Assembly: GCA_964019425.1 (NCBI GenBank)
Contig: OZ025857.1
Location: 62,001 to 126,000 of the forward strand
Origin: Flectonema sp. DT1601
Lineage: Eukaryota; Euglenozoa; Diplonemea; Diplonemida; Diplonemidae
DNA: 64,000 nucleotides
Direction of reading: 5' to 3'
In this document: piece after piece, positions 46,261 to 59,200 of the stretch
Position numbering within the stretch: position 1 is the first letter of the stretch
Layout: every line of letters starts with the position of its first letter
Program-made: the position numbers and the translations under genes
The notes under the pieces: generated by a model
The model's database searches: none
Told to the model about the DNA's origin: nothing
The model's input: only the letters and a program-made list of their open reading frames with translations

Positions 46261-46833
46261 TTTCTGAGTTTTTTCATTCCTTGCCCAAATCAGCCAAAAC
46301 CAGGTTTTTTCGGCCGGAATCACATTTTTGGGGGGTTCTGGGTAATTTTTGCCCCCGGAAAGGTTATATTTATCAAAATTCGAAAAAAGTAATTACTTTA
46401 TCGACAGCTTGTACCCCTTAGCTTGGTAAGCGAACAAATTTCTTTACTTTCTTATCCTCCTTTTTTTTCCCCCGAGCAAGTGTTTGTGTTTGTACAAATA
46501 AAAAAATTGTGATGGCTCACAAGACTTGCTAGGAAAGAAAAAAAAAAAAAAAAAAGTTTGTTGGAGTTCCTGTTTTGCCCAGGTTCGATTCCGAGTCTCA
46601 CAGTTTTTTCCGCCGTCGTACACAACTGAGGCAGCGGAATCCAAAGCACACACTCTGAACAGCAGATGCTCTGCAATTGTGCTACTTCAATCATCTATGG
46701 AAACGTTCAAGAGCACTCTTCGCACAATGCGCTACCATCTGCCGAATTTTTTTAGGAAAAGGACGCAAGTTAACTCGGTTATTTTAAGGCTTCGTTTTTT
46801 CAACGCAGGCCGCTTCGTATTTCCGGCTAAGTT

Positions 46834-46951
46834 CCCGGACATCATTTTTGATGGGCTGCTCAGAATATAAATTTAAATCATTTCTGCTGCTAACATGAGA
46901 ATAATAATTAACTGAATCAGATACACATCATTGCCTTCAATAATCTAAAAA
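46834..46951. repeat. Direct repeat, right copy: IP3-receptor 5' end
   Basis: About 118 bases matching 41174-41299, including the CATCAT that forms the start codons of the IP3 receptor and its upstream flank. Here it is not attached to a channel gene. Sequence to its left (TTCGTTTTTTCAACGCAGGC) and right (A-rich) differs from that around the other copy. Confidence 0.9.
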
Positions 46952-47280
46952 AAAGAATAAAATAAATATCAAAAGAACTCTTCCATCAGCTTACTTACTA
47001 ATCCTGACGTAGAACTAATTTTTTTTTGTAGTTTTCTTATCACCTTTTTTTTTTTTTTTTTTTCCAGCAAGCAGGAACAACAAATGGGAAGATAAGATAA
47101 AAGGAGATAACTATCGAACAGAAGGTTACAGAGTCTCAAAGTATTTGTGAAGGCTCACAACAAGTCACAGAGCACTAGTTGGGCTCTATTGAAAAACAGA
47201 TCCATTGTGGTCGCGAGTAGCAGTAGCTGTCTCTCCGTAGGAGGTGTAAAAAACAAAAGAAAAATATAACAGCTGAAGTT

Positions 47281-49429
47281 TTACTTGAAGAACTCCTCAT
47301 CCTCATCTTCTGTCTGCTCCTGAACTCCCGTAGACTCCTTCTTCTTCTCATCTGGTTTTGATCTCCACATGACTGGCTTTCCAACTCTCTTTTTTACTGA
47401 CTGAAAAGCTCTCGCTAGCACCTGGTCTGCTCGACGCTGCTGCTTTTCGCGATCTTCGTTTCGCTTCTTTTGACGAAGGCGGTCTCGACGTTGTTTGTCC
47501 CTTTTTTTTGTTATGATTTACAGAGAACAGAACAGCTAAAATTCCCTAACCTAATTCTAAAAAAATAAAACAAAAACAAGAAACATACTGCTGTTTCATG
47601 AGGAGTGAAACCATCTCTCCAGGAACTACACGACCTCCGGGTACGAAATCATCGATGTATCCTTTCAGCTCTTCTAATTTTGTTTCAATTTGAGTCATAA
47701 TGCCAAGTGTAGACTGACTTTGGTGATCTTCTCCAAGCCATTGTTTGTATATTGAAGACACCTTTTGTTCAATTTGTTTTAATAGATCTTCCTGCCCACG
47801 AGCATCCTTCGATTGTTGAGTACGAGACTGAAGAGCTTTTTTCTTCATGTCTTCGATTGATATCTTTTGCTTTTCTATTTCTATTTGAGATTTCAACTGA
47901 GTCACTTGCTTGTCCATCTTTTGCTTGGCATCCTCATACTTTGCTCGGAGTTCCTCGAGAGCTTGTTCGGTTTCCTGTTTTGGTATTTCGATGCATCGAC
48001 TGTTTTGCATGCAGCTGGTGAACGAGAGGTCAGACTGACTGATGACGTTTCATGGAAAGGAATCGACCTGCGGAGGACGGAAGAAACCGAGTAGACGATG
48101 CGTCGCCACCCTCCGATATCCCCCCCCCACTTTCTGGGTAACTTGGCTGTTAGATACTCCACAAAAGTTAAAGTCGCTCGTACTTTAAGGTTTCGTTTTT
48201 TTCAACGAACATTGTCGCGAAGGCGATAAAAATAGTAGACGGGCCATTCCATTCCGGTGAAAGAACGCTGGACGTCAATAGTACGCGAGTAGGATTTTAT
48301 ATTATGAATGAAAAGAAAAGAATAAAAAGAATACACACCTGACAGTTCTGAATAAGAAAAAGATTGTTTTCCTCAATCTCAACGAAGATGTCGAGTATTT
48401 TCTCTGGTTCGGTGAAGAACATTGGAACCTGTGTGTTGGTTGATTGAATTTGTTGTTTCGCTTCTTAAAGTTCTAAATAAAACACAAATAAATATGAAAT
48501 ACCTTGTCTGGATCCATAGCATCAAGGAATCCTTTGACACTTGTTTCGTCATTCTCAGATGACATGGACATGTCGGAGACTTTTTCAATTGATTTTGTTG
48601 TGAATTCTTTCATCTGCGTATCAATCTTATCATCTATGTCATCCGCTTTGACCTCCTCGTCATCACCATCCTCACCTTGTGATTGCCCTTCTAATTCTCG
48701 TAGAGCTTCTTCACGGAGCCTTTCTCGTTCATCTCGAACTTTAATACTAACGAGAGTCTCTCTAAACCACGAATCTGGTGTTAGCCTGTCGAGGTCATGT
48801 TTGTATCGTAAACAGGCGTTAAGTTGTTCTTCGTATTTTGTTTTTTCAGTCATTACGGCTGCGTTGTGTGCAGTTAGTTTTTTTATTTCACCGGTTTTTT
48901 CATTTTTTCCTTTTGACTCTGTTTCCGCCTTTTTCATTGCCTCGACAGCTTTCATGTCGTTATCTTTTAAGAAGTGATCGAACTTTTGACTTGTTTCCTC
49001 GAGTTGTTCTTCCTGTTGTTTTATTCGTTTTTCGGTTCGTTCAGCTTCGGTTTCTAATTTGTGAATTTCTGCACGTTTCGTAGCCAAAGACATTCGAATG
49101 AGCCCCATTTCTCGTTTTTTTGCTATGAAATCAGCCATGTTCTCCTTTTCCTTCTGAGCCTCTGTAGTATGGATTAAATCTGGTAAGAATCCGTGCTTTT
49201 TTATTTTTGTTTGAATGGGTTCTTCACCAGTGTCACCGATACCGTTAGTAACACTTTTCGTAGCACTTCCAATCCTTGCTGATGCTGTTGTTTTTTCATG
49301 AACTCGTTGGTATTGTAGTTTTGCTTTTTGCTTTTCTTTATCTAGTCTCTCCTGATCTCTCATGAAGAACACTTCTTCATCAGACGGCTGTCTGAAGGGG
49401 TTTTCAATACCCCCCTTCATGGCTGCCAT
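47281..49429 (-). CDS. CFAP100: CFAP100-family cilia and flagella associated protein
   Basis: Four exons in phase (48503-49429, 48339-48428, 47589-47974, 47281-47500), about 540 aa against about 600 in animals. Near the N-terminus is NPFRQPSDEEVFFMRDQER, the CFAP100 start motif. Residues about 100-170 are the DUF4200 coiled coil (KKREMGLIRMSLATKRAEI, then FDHFLKDNDMKAVEAMKKAE). Exon 2 encodes PMFFTEPEKILDIFVEIEE, another family hallmark. The basic tail (RDKQRRDRLRQKKRNEDREK, GKPVMWRSKP) and acidic end also fit. In Chlamydomonas the ortholog MIA1/FAP100 forms the MIA complex that controls inner-arm dynein f. Its presence shows the organism builds motile cilia. The intron at 47975-48338 is long for this window and contains a GC-richer insert-like stretch. 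Confidence 0.92.
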
Positions 49430-49998
49430 CCTGTTCTTTTATTCAAAGTTTGGATTGGCGTGGGATACTGTGGGGAAAAATATGGTAATTTTAAAAAGAA
49501 ATCAATCTAATTCCCTCAAAGTAGAACTCAACTTGCGAGGGAAAAAAAAGACCTGTAAGAAAGAGATATTTCAATTCCGACAGTGATCACAATACAATTA
49601 AACAAAAATAGTTTCCTAATAATCGCGTGATGCGTAATTTAATTACTCGAATCTTGCGGGATGTGAAGCAACACTTTGAAATACACTGCTGCCATACTAG
49701 AACAATTTCTTACATAAGTGTCCAATGCATTTTACATCGGAGTTCCTAGTACTGCTTGGTCACACTTGCTTCAATTTCTTATTTTTTTTTTTTTTCAATT
49801 TTTTTTTTTTTTTTTTTTCGCGTATTTTTCGCCGTAACCGAAATAAAATAATAAACAAATTACCACCGTAGGGCGGTCGCAGACGGACGATCAACAGAGT
49901 GCAGTGTCGCACAGATCGTTACAACTCGGAAAGGCAGGAGAAAAAAAAACTCCTTCGAGTAACGCCGAATAGCCTACCGTGAGCAGTCACTACTTCCA
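49430..49998. other. Spacer with T-runs, no gene seen
   Basis: About 570 bases between CFAP100 and the next gene's stop. It holds poly-T runs at about 49784-49817. Left part: CFAP100 promoter. No supported feature. Confidence 0.5.
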
Positions 49999-52900
49999 CT
50001 AGCTACTTGGTGGTGGATTACTTGGCGGTGGTGAACCTACTCGTCGTGGTGGTCGTGGTGACTGAGGAGGTTGTGGCCTTTGTGTTCTACGTGTTTGCGA
50101 GCTTTGACCTTCCATTCCCTGTGGTGATCTTCGTGCTACAGAACCTGATTGATGTGGAGCCCGACTCCCAGGCTGTCTATACGAACTCTGAGGATGGGCT
50201 TCTGTCTTCCCGTGAAGCACTTCTCCTTTAACAATATATTTATCAAGTTGTTGTATCTGGTTGTCCTTCTCTGCTTTAATATTTGTAATAATTTGATACC
50301 ACCAGGATAACAAAGGAAGCTGCTGATTTAATACAACTGCATCATATCCAGATACTGGTTGAGTTGGGTAACGGGATTCAAAACCAGACTCTCCGAGAAG
50401 GATTGGATCTGCGCTGGACTTTTGATATTCGATGACCTCATTAGTGCACTGCTCTTCAATCCTAGTAAAGTTCTGAAGGTAGTCCTGGTATTGGGTTGTT
50501 TCTTTAGTATTTTCGTCTACAGAGCTTTCATAGGCTAGTCTCTCTGCGTCAATTCTTTGAACTAAAACATCTAACCAATGAAGCATCTCAAGAAGATCTC
50601 CATATTGAGGTGTACCTTGACGGTCTACAACAAATGAATTACTTCGACTTGGATTCATTCCCAGACGTTTCCATTTGTTCTGAGTGCTGATGGTCTCAAG
50701 TCGACTGCATTCAAATAAAAATGGAACGTTGTCAGCAGTTTGTAAATCGTTGACGTCTGATGCGATCTGCACTACGTCAAAATTAAAATCTTTACTTTCA
50801 TTTGTTACTTTTACTTTTGTAACTCTCTGGTTTAGAATTAATCCTATCTCGTCAACTTTTGTTACCCAAGTGTCCAACTTCACTACTTCACCTGATGCTT
50901 TTAGTGCTCTTCTTATTGTACCATCTTGATGTCTATATGGTGTACTGTACTCTACCTTTATCTCTGGTGATGATGATTCAAGTGCTGAGTTTATCAAAGA
51001 TTTATCAACGAGGGTCAGTTTGGATTCGTTTTCCAGTTTCCAAGTCACCTGTTTGTTTCGTTTTTTTTTACAAAAAAAAAAAAAAAAAAGAAGTTATTCA
51101 AATTCCATATATCACCTCCTTAACGGGTAAACAATAGCCATACCTCAGGTGCATTCTCAATGGTCCATTTTAATACTAAATCTTTGGCTTCGTCTTTTCC
51201 AGGTGCCCAATTGCCTTCTACGTAGAGCCTCCACAATGTTCCCTCAAGATCAAGGTCCGCTCTTTTCGCCTTTGCAATGATTGCAGTACTTGATTTGTTG
51301 TTGATATCACTAGAGTACACGCTACGAACTTCACTTGATGAGAGACGAGTCACTTCAATGTACCCACCGTTAGATAATTCCGATACCCAGGTGTTGTTAT
51401 TCGCTTCTTCGAACTTTGGTTTTAAGTCGCCCATCCACTCTTCGCCGTTAAACGTCGCATTTTCTACCTTAAGACTCGAGATACGGAATGAACCACCTTC
51501 ATGTTCATACAGCCCATCAAGACTCGTCTGTTGGTTATTGTTTGTTGTTGTTGTTGTTGTATTCACTTCAGTTCTTAACAACACATACCTGAATAGCGTT
51601 TGAGTCTTCTGTGAGTCGGACAAAATTAGCAAACCTTTCACGAAGGGTTGAATTGTTTCTATTTCTTCTAATCGCATATAAAATATCCATCGAAAGTCCT
51701 TCGTTCCAATCTTTTGCGAAATCAATACAAGTGTTTGCATTCATCGTATCTAATTCTTTAAGTTGGTTTTGTAAAGTTTTATCGTGTTTTACAGAGTCTT
51801 TTAATTTATTACTCTGAGATTGGATATTTGTTTCCAAGATTGTCTTCTTTATATCAGCGAATGAAATACTTCCCATCGGTTTAATACCAACCATCGAATC
51901 CTGAAGGTAGTTTTTTTTTTTTTTTTTATAAAAAAAAATTAAATCCCCGTCTTTTATTTTAAAAAAAAAAAAGTTTTAAAACATACCTTCGGAAATCCAA
52001 TATTTTGACTATGCTCCTGAACGAAGGCACTTGGTTTTCCTGTAACTTGGTTAATGGTCACACGAGGGATATATTTTTTTGTTCGCTTGTCGTATTCGTC
52101 GAGTTGTCCTTTGTCCATTATGTCAACGTTTCCTCCTCGTAAAGTGTCTTCGTAGACTTCCAATTCTTGACGGATGCTCTCATCGATGTTAACCGAATCA
52201 CGAGATAAGAAATCAACTACTCTCAAATTCTTGAGATTATCAAATCGTCGCAACTTCGCTGCGAGCAGCAGTTCATACTGATGTTCAAATCGAGACTTGT
52301 CTAAATATTTATAAAAACCTGTTTGTGTTTGTGTGATGGATTTGTAAGTATTCGTTTGGTTTATTTCTAATGTAATTATCATACCTGGTTCATTCACAGG
52401 AGAGTAAGTATCAATATCTTCAATTTTAAACTCATCAATCAATTCGAGGTCTTGCAGTTCAGTACGAAGAAAGTCCTTTAAAGCAGATAACAACGATGGT
52501 GAAGCTGGTGAGTCTCCACCAAACCATGCCATTACTGAAAGCCTATTTAATTTATAATCAGCGGCAAACATATCGAGAGTCTTTTCTTTTTCTTCTGCTT
52601 TCTTCATCCAGAGTCGAAGCAATAAACTAGCCATTCGACGCTTCTTACCAACAGACATCGTCTTTGATGGTTTCTTTGGTAATAAAATGTCGTGGTTGTG
52701 GCTGGTAAACTGCGAAGTATGTCCGACGTCGAAGGGTCTGTTTAAGTCAGAAAAGTACTCGTGCATTCCAACAAATGCGGTATGAGTATCCATACCTGCA
52801 CCCCTTAGGTCTTGGTATTCATTTTCTTTACCTGTCTCTTGTTTTCTAGTGTAGTCTGGTTGAGTTACATCCCTTCCGAGAATTGTTTTATTTTGATGAG

Positions 52901-55730
52901 GTGCTACTGAAAATTTATGATAATTAGCCATTCCTCCGTATTCCCATGCTTCTGTTTTAACAGCTGGGTCATTCATCATTGTTGATGTCGCCAAGTGTTT
53001 TAATTCTAATTGTGTTGGATGAGTGTGGTGGGTAATTAAATTAGTTCTGTTTGCGATCTGTAAACGAGAACGTTTTCTAACTTCAATCGGATCGTTTATC
53101 GCATACTCCGGAGATAAATTAGAAACAGTTGGACGCGCAGCACCAGGTGCTCTACCTCCGATGTCTCTAAGGCATTGTTCCATTTCATCAACCTCCCATT
53201 TTGGAACATTTTCATTGGATTTGTCATCGATTCCGATTGGCATTATAACTTCATCTCTATCAACACTTGGTTGATCATATCCAGTATGCATTCTATTATT
53301 ACCTTGTATGTTAACACTGTGAATAGAATCATCACTCCATCTTCTTGATCCAGGATGTTTACCACCTGCTAGTACAGCTCTAGTGTTAATACGATTATCA
53401 TATTCTTTTGTGTGGTAGTCATCTAGTTTATAACTCTTTAGATCCCCAGTTGGTGAAGCAATTGTTGGAAGTGTATGTTGTCCATGTGCTGTAAGAGGTT
53501 GATCTGTCCAAGGCTTTCTTAGTAAGTTTTGAAGGGTTTCTTCTCTCCAATTATTACGAAATGGGATGTACCACGAAGGTGGTTCTACTGGTGATAGATT
53601 CCCAGGTAAGATTTCAACATTCTTAAAGTTCTTATTAATAACTTCCATATCACTTCCCATTGGAGTAGCAACAGCATCTGTTCCCCATTGAACCCAAATC
53701 TGTTCATCTTTCATTCCAACTATCGCTCCTTCAACCTCGACGTGGTTTTGAACACCCCACATGTCACTTCCTTGAACAGCTTTATACTTTTTAAGGTCTT
53801 CGTAAGTCTTACCGATCACAACGGATGCGTACCGCTGACCACTCTTCGCTGCCCATATCTTCCCATCATACGCTCCGACAATAAATAACGAACCTGAGTC
53901 CTTACCGCGTTCACTCGAATGACACTTTGCTCCAATTCGAAGCAAGTTTCGGTACCGCGGTTCGCGTTCTTGCCAAAGTCCGTGACACCAAGGCCTTCTG
54001 GATCTCCATTGCTCAATAGTCTCACCACCTACTGCACTTGATCCGTATTCAAGAATCTCCATCATAACTCTCGGAACTGTACTAAAGGAAACAACTGGTA
54101 ACTTATCAGGTGATGTGTTGCTGTCTGTCATTATTGGAAAGTCGTGTGTCAGATGAGGTTTGTGTGGCTCGTGAATATGAGAAAGTGTCTTGGCACGAAT
54201 TCTCGCACCAGGTCTGACTCCGAACTTCCAGTGTTCGCTATCACCTGAATCAGTATCGATCCAATGAACATTTTTAAACTTTTCTTTTGAAGTACTAAAA
54301 GTTTCATATCCGTAAGCTGTTGGGAACACCAGCGTGTCAGCGCTGGACTCGTCTTCGCTATTTAAAAGCATCGACTCTGGTGTTTTGGTAAGGCCAGGTA
54401 CTCGCGATCTGGTACCTGGAAGTCGTTTCTGTGGCCTCCCACTTCGCTTTCCAATTATTAAATCATCGTGTTTAGCAGAAACAGTAGATCTCTTAATCTC
54501 ACTACGCCAGTATTCAATTTCAGCGAGTGCTTGCTCGTCATAAGCAGCGTCTGGGAATTCTGGGCTCTGAGCTCTCTGTGACTTCCCAGGATGCCAACTG
54601 TAAACACTGTCTTGAATCTTAAGAGAAATCTTTTGAAAGTTTGATACCCAACCATTTTCATTGATATTAAAGCCTTCTGGAAGGTTATTATACATTTCTT
54701 GAGCATGTACGTGAGGAAGGTAACTAGCTGGAGGCATCTTAACCATTCCTTCTTTTTCATTCATTTCATCCAATTTTTCCATCTCAGATCTGTATCTCAT
54801 CCACCTTGGAGAAACAGATTCTGGATCACCATGAAAGAATACAGAATGAGGGTTGGTATTATTTAGAATGTTTTGATGGAGTTCCACCATCTTTTCAGTT
54901 ATTGGTAACCCCATTACCTGACATTGGTACATAAAATGATTTGCTTCACCTCTATTAAGTGTTCGACTATACACATACATCAATCCTTCACATTGCGAAG
55001 AAGTGTGTTCAGGTGTTCTGAAGAAAGGAAGTTGAAGAGACTGATACCAGAGGTCTTTAGCACGTCTTTCATACTCTGCGAGCCAGGCAGGTGTCCAGAA
55101 AGAGTGTTCGTGTTCATCGCTTTCAAAGCCAAAGATATGATTATCACCATAGAGATGGTGACTTATAACACTCGGATCACCACAAACTGTTGTCGTGCCA
55201 TCAGTACGCAAGTGACAACGAGGACAGTAGTCAAAGTCAATTTGCTGTGCAAGAATTTTCATAAAGATACCATACACGTCCTCCATACCTGAAGGACGTA
55301 CTTCATAAAATGAGATTCTGTCTCTTGGATTTCTATCAAGGTGAGCTCTCATGAAAGTGAAGAACTTAAAAATCTTTGTACCAAGAACATGAACTAGAGT
55401 GAGAGAGTGCTCCCGTTCCTGATCGTTGTAGTCGGAGTCTGGATTGTCTCGTATGTTGTTAACGACTGATAAAGCTAATTCATATTCTTTAATCTGTTTT
55501 TGTAATTCACTCCAGAACCTCTCCATCTGAAATATTTCAAATTTCGGATCCAAGGCTGGGTCAAACAACCCTGCTCTATCTTGAAATATTCTCGAGTACC
55601 TTGTCTCAATTATTTCTGCATCTTTAAAATTCCTTCCTTCACCAGCTACTTCAAACTTCATTGCTGGTGCCGTATGCCGACGGCATCCCTTCCGGTGACC
55701 CACCCGTGCAATGGGTGGACACCGATTCAT
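49999..55730 (-). CDS. Large unrecognised protein, about 1829 aa
   Basis: Four exons join exactly in phase: 51987-55730, 51589-51900, 51144-51527 and 49999-51048. The first Met gives a basic lead (MNRCPPIARVGHRKGCRRH); a second Met at MKFEVAGEGRNF is a plausible alternative start. Near residue 180 is a possible zinc-binding segment (YCPRCHLRTDGTTTVCGD). Many Trp, His and Tyr residues are spread over residues 200-900, and a beta-rich part near residue 640 reads IVGAYDGKIWAAKSGQRYAS. The third and fourth exons encode beta-rich segments with Trp (LEGTLWRLYVEGNWAPG, VTWKLENESKLTLVD). The C-terminus is Pro/Arg/Ser-rich and disordered (RPPRRVGSPPPSNPPPSS). I know no family with this order. No signal peptide or membrane helix. 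It could be a ciliary or cytoskeletal scaffold, judged only from neighbours. Confidence 0.75.
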
Positions 55731-56069
55731 TTATATAAAACTGAGGAGCGGTTGTTTAATTAAGAAAAATAATTGACAACGGACGACATAAGTTAAAATT
55801 CTTTTCAAAATTTGATAAAAGTAATCCCACCATGAGACAATATTGTTTCCTATTGTTTGATAAAAAATATTAACAAATATTCAGATACTAACAATCAACT
55901 ACAGCAGGTCATGTTACAACGAGGAAGACATGCACTGTCGGTCAGTTTCTGCGTGTACAGTAAAATAGCTAAATTCAAATTATTGTTTTTTTACTTCAGC
56001 ATATTGAATAAATATTCACTACCTCGCTCGCAATTGTTGATGGCGGCATCCAAGTGCTCAGTTGGCTTT
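55731..56069. other. Short spacer, no gene seen
   Basis: About 340 AT-rich bases between two large genes, presumably a promoter on the left and a 3' UTR on the right. Confidence 0.5.
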
Positions 56070-56259
56070 TTACTTCGAATGTGTTGCTCTTTCAACTTTC
56101 CAAACGTGTGAGTGATCATCGTGACAAACCTGAGATATTAAATAATTAGCTGCAGTCATATAGGTGTCATCAAATAATAAATAATAAAAAAGAAACATAC
56201 TGATTTAATATAATCAATTCCATCCGAGTGCTGGGTTGGTAACCAATGCTGAAAACCTG

Positions 56260-56290
<31 letters not shown>

Positions 56291-59200
56291 CAGCCGTCAA
56301 AAACAACAAGACGTACAAAAGGAGAAGTAACATACGGATTGGCACAACCAGTGACAAGCTGATGTGAGTACGACGTGGGCATCAGCGGCAACTTGTGGAG
56401 ATAATGCAATTAGAGAAGAGACAACAGCAACAGAGAGCTTTAGAAAGTTAGGAGATGGTTGCAGTGGAGGACGAGTAGCTGCCCATTGCGATTCAAACTT
56501 CGAATATAAATCATCGTCTCGGAGAAGAGCTGCAACTGAGAGTAGATTTCCTTCAGGAGAATCGTCATCAGTTTGATTACCATCAATAAGATCAGAAGAC
56601 CCATTCTTATTATGAATTCCTCCTCCAACAGATAACGCCATCGCTGTAAACCTCTCACGGTCACAAACAGCCATTAAATCTGATAACCGACTAGACTGTT
56701 CAAATGTTATCTCAGATCTTATCATCGTTTCTCTTTTTGGTAATCCCTGCAACTCATTTTCATATTTTGTTACCATCCGAAGACGATCAACTTCTCTGTC
56801 TCTCACATTCGACAATGAAATGGAGATATCCGACTGCAATTTACTGTACGAAGTACTACAAGAAATGCTAACTAACCTCCTTTCATCTTCTTCTTGTATT
56901 ATAAATAAACCGAGTGATTCAAGACGTGCGTATAGTTCTGATTGTTCTGATTGTTTAGAGTTGGTGATGAGTTGGAACTGAACGTCTTCAGAATCATCAA
57001 TTTCAAAACGGAATTCATCTTCATATGACAATACCAACGTTAAATCTCTGTTGTGAATTGTATCGAATCGATTATACCATTCTGAAATAATAAGTTTATG
57101 TCTCTGTGTATATTGCTGCCACTGAATGTGTTCTGACACTTCAGTTGTTGTCATCGTTGTTATGGCTTCTGATTGTAGTCGTTCAATTTGACGATCATAC
57201 GTTCCATCTTCAAAGTCTGAAAGAAGATCATTCCACTGACTGGACTCTGCTTGTTGGATTTCAGCGATACTGAAACTAGCTGTTCCTTCAATACCCAGAA
57301 GACGGTATCCCAACTTGACTTCAGCAGATATGACTCGACGACGACTCTTCTCAAGGTCTGGTAGCAGAACAATTGTAGATTCGAAGTAGAGTTGTGTTAG
57401 TTTCATAACTTCAATTTGAAACTCAACCGTAACAGGTAATACTATCAAATGAGTAATGAACTCCTCGTCTATGATTGTTCTGCGAGATTGTTGTTCGACA
57501 TCATCTTCAAAACTTTTAATATTTTGAGCTATCAAACTAATCGACGATTCCAACATACCAATAGTCTCCGTAGTCATTTCTGATGATAACGTCATTCTAC
57601 TAAACAACTCTTCCCATTCAACAGAAGATTGTTGAAAATAATTATTTCTGAGTAGTAATTCCTCTGAGATTATTGTTAATAATTTGTTTATTTTAATATT
57701 CTGATTTACGATCTCACATCTGACCTGTTCTTCATCATCACAGATCTGTATAGATGGTATGTATAGCATTATAGCAGAACAGCTAATTGACTCGCTGTAT
57801 TGTATCCAAAGTCTGGAATGATGCTCTCTAACTTCTTCTGATGCCTTTTGATATTCGTAGCATAGTAGTCTTCTTCCATTCACTTCCGTGTGTTCAGATT
57901 CGAATAGCAATCTGCTGGTTTTCTCAAATTGCTTTAAACCTTTTCGTTCAGATTCCTCCAGCTCATCCAACTGAGCTGCTTCTGTTATAAAATCTATTTT
58001 ACTCATCTCTTCACTGCAAGTATCAATATTCGATGCTTGAGTAATAATATTTGAGATACAATAATCGTACGACAGCTGTTCATTATCGTCATGATGATTA
58101 TGTTGTTGATTGTTGTGTGCCATTTTAATTTTAGAAAGTAACGGAGGCAACTCATTCGGTCTCGTCACTTCCACCAACGCAGATGAAATCAACCGATAAT
58201 CATCAAATGATATAACAGAATCAAAACGTTTGAAGATACTCTCGAGTAAAGTTGCCATATGATGGTATTCTACATGTGAGTTAACGAGAAGACGCGAAGC
58301 AAGCATCGCAAGTTCTGGTTTGTATGATTCGATTGTGTAGTTTATTATCGTATCATAAATTGATATTTGACTTGATCCCAACCTACAAACGTTATCAATT
58401 AAAACATGAAGATCTGTCTCAGTGACATCACAGTGTTGAAGAACTGTGCGAAGAATACTTTCTCTTGGAGTTGACTTCAAGTCAATTGGTAGCTGATTAG
58501 AGTACTCAACAACAATCGCTAACAACGATTCCAATTCACCTCTCGCTGTTTCAATTCGTGTTTGTCCTGCAGCATTAAATTCAATTCCTTCAGCAACCAA
58601 CTGATCAAAGATAGCGATGATCTGTCTTCCTGTTTGTAAAGCCATTCCATCTAAAGTAACTTCATGAGTTTTACTATTAATTAACTCATCTAAACTATTA
58701 TAAATAGAACTAGTGATTGATTCTTTTGTTATTTCAGATGAATTTATGAGTTGAATTGCTGCTTGGTGTTGACCATCAACAAGTAGAACTCTCAGCAGCA
58801 ACTCTAATAGATCCAATTGTGGATTACAAACGTATTGTTTGAGTACTTCTAAAACAGGTTCAATGAACTCGAGTCGAACTCTTATCCCAACATCAGGTGA
58901 GTCTGTCTGAACTAACCCAACATCTTGACATAACTTTTGATGAACATCTCCCGCTTTTGAAAAAACTTTGCTGAAAACTTTAGTAACGTTCTCTGTTGGT
59001 AATCCGAGTTTCATGTTACGGATGTTTTCAGTAACAGATTCTATTCCGAGTTGTTTCTCTACTTTAGTTGTTATATTTGAAACACCTGCTGTGGTAGCAT
59101 CAATAGCCCCAGTGATACCGAGTGTTGGGATTAACTGACGAGCAATTACTGACCGAACTACCTCAGCTATCTCTTTGTCTTTCATTGGGAACTCTGTTAA

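Noticed and set aside
46566-46692. tRNA-like signals: GGTTCGATTCC resembling a T-arm and a minus-strand D-arm-like stretch near 46670
   Set aside because: The two signals point in opposite directions, the T-stem does not pair beyond two bases, and a poly-A run sits where the body of the tRNA would be. Not a tRNA gene.
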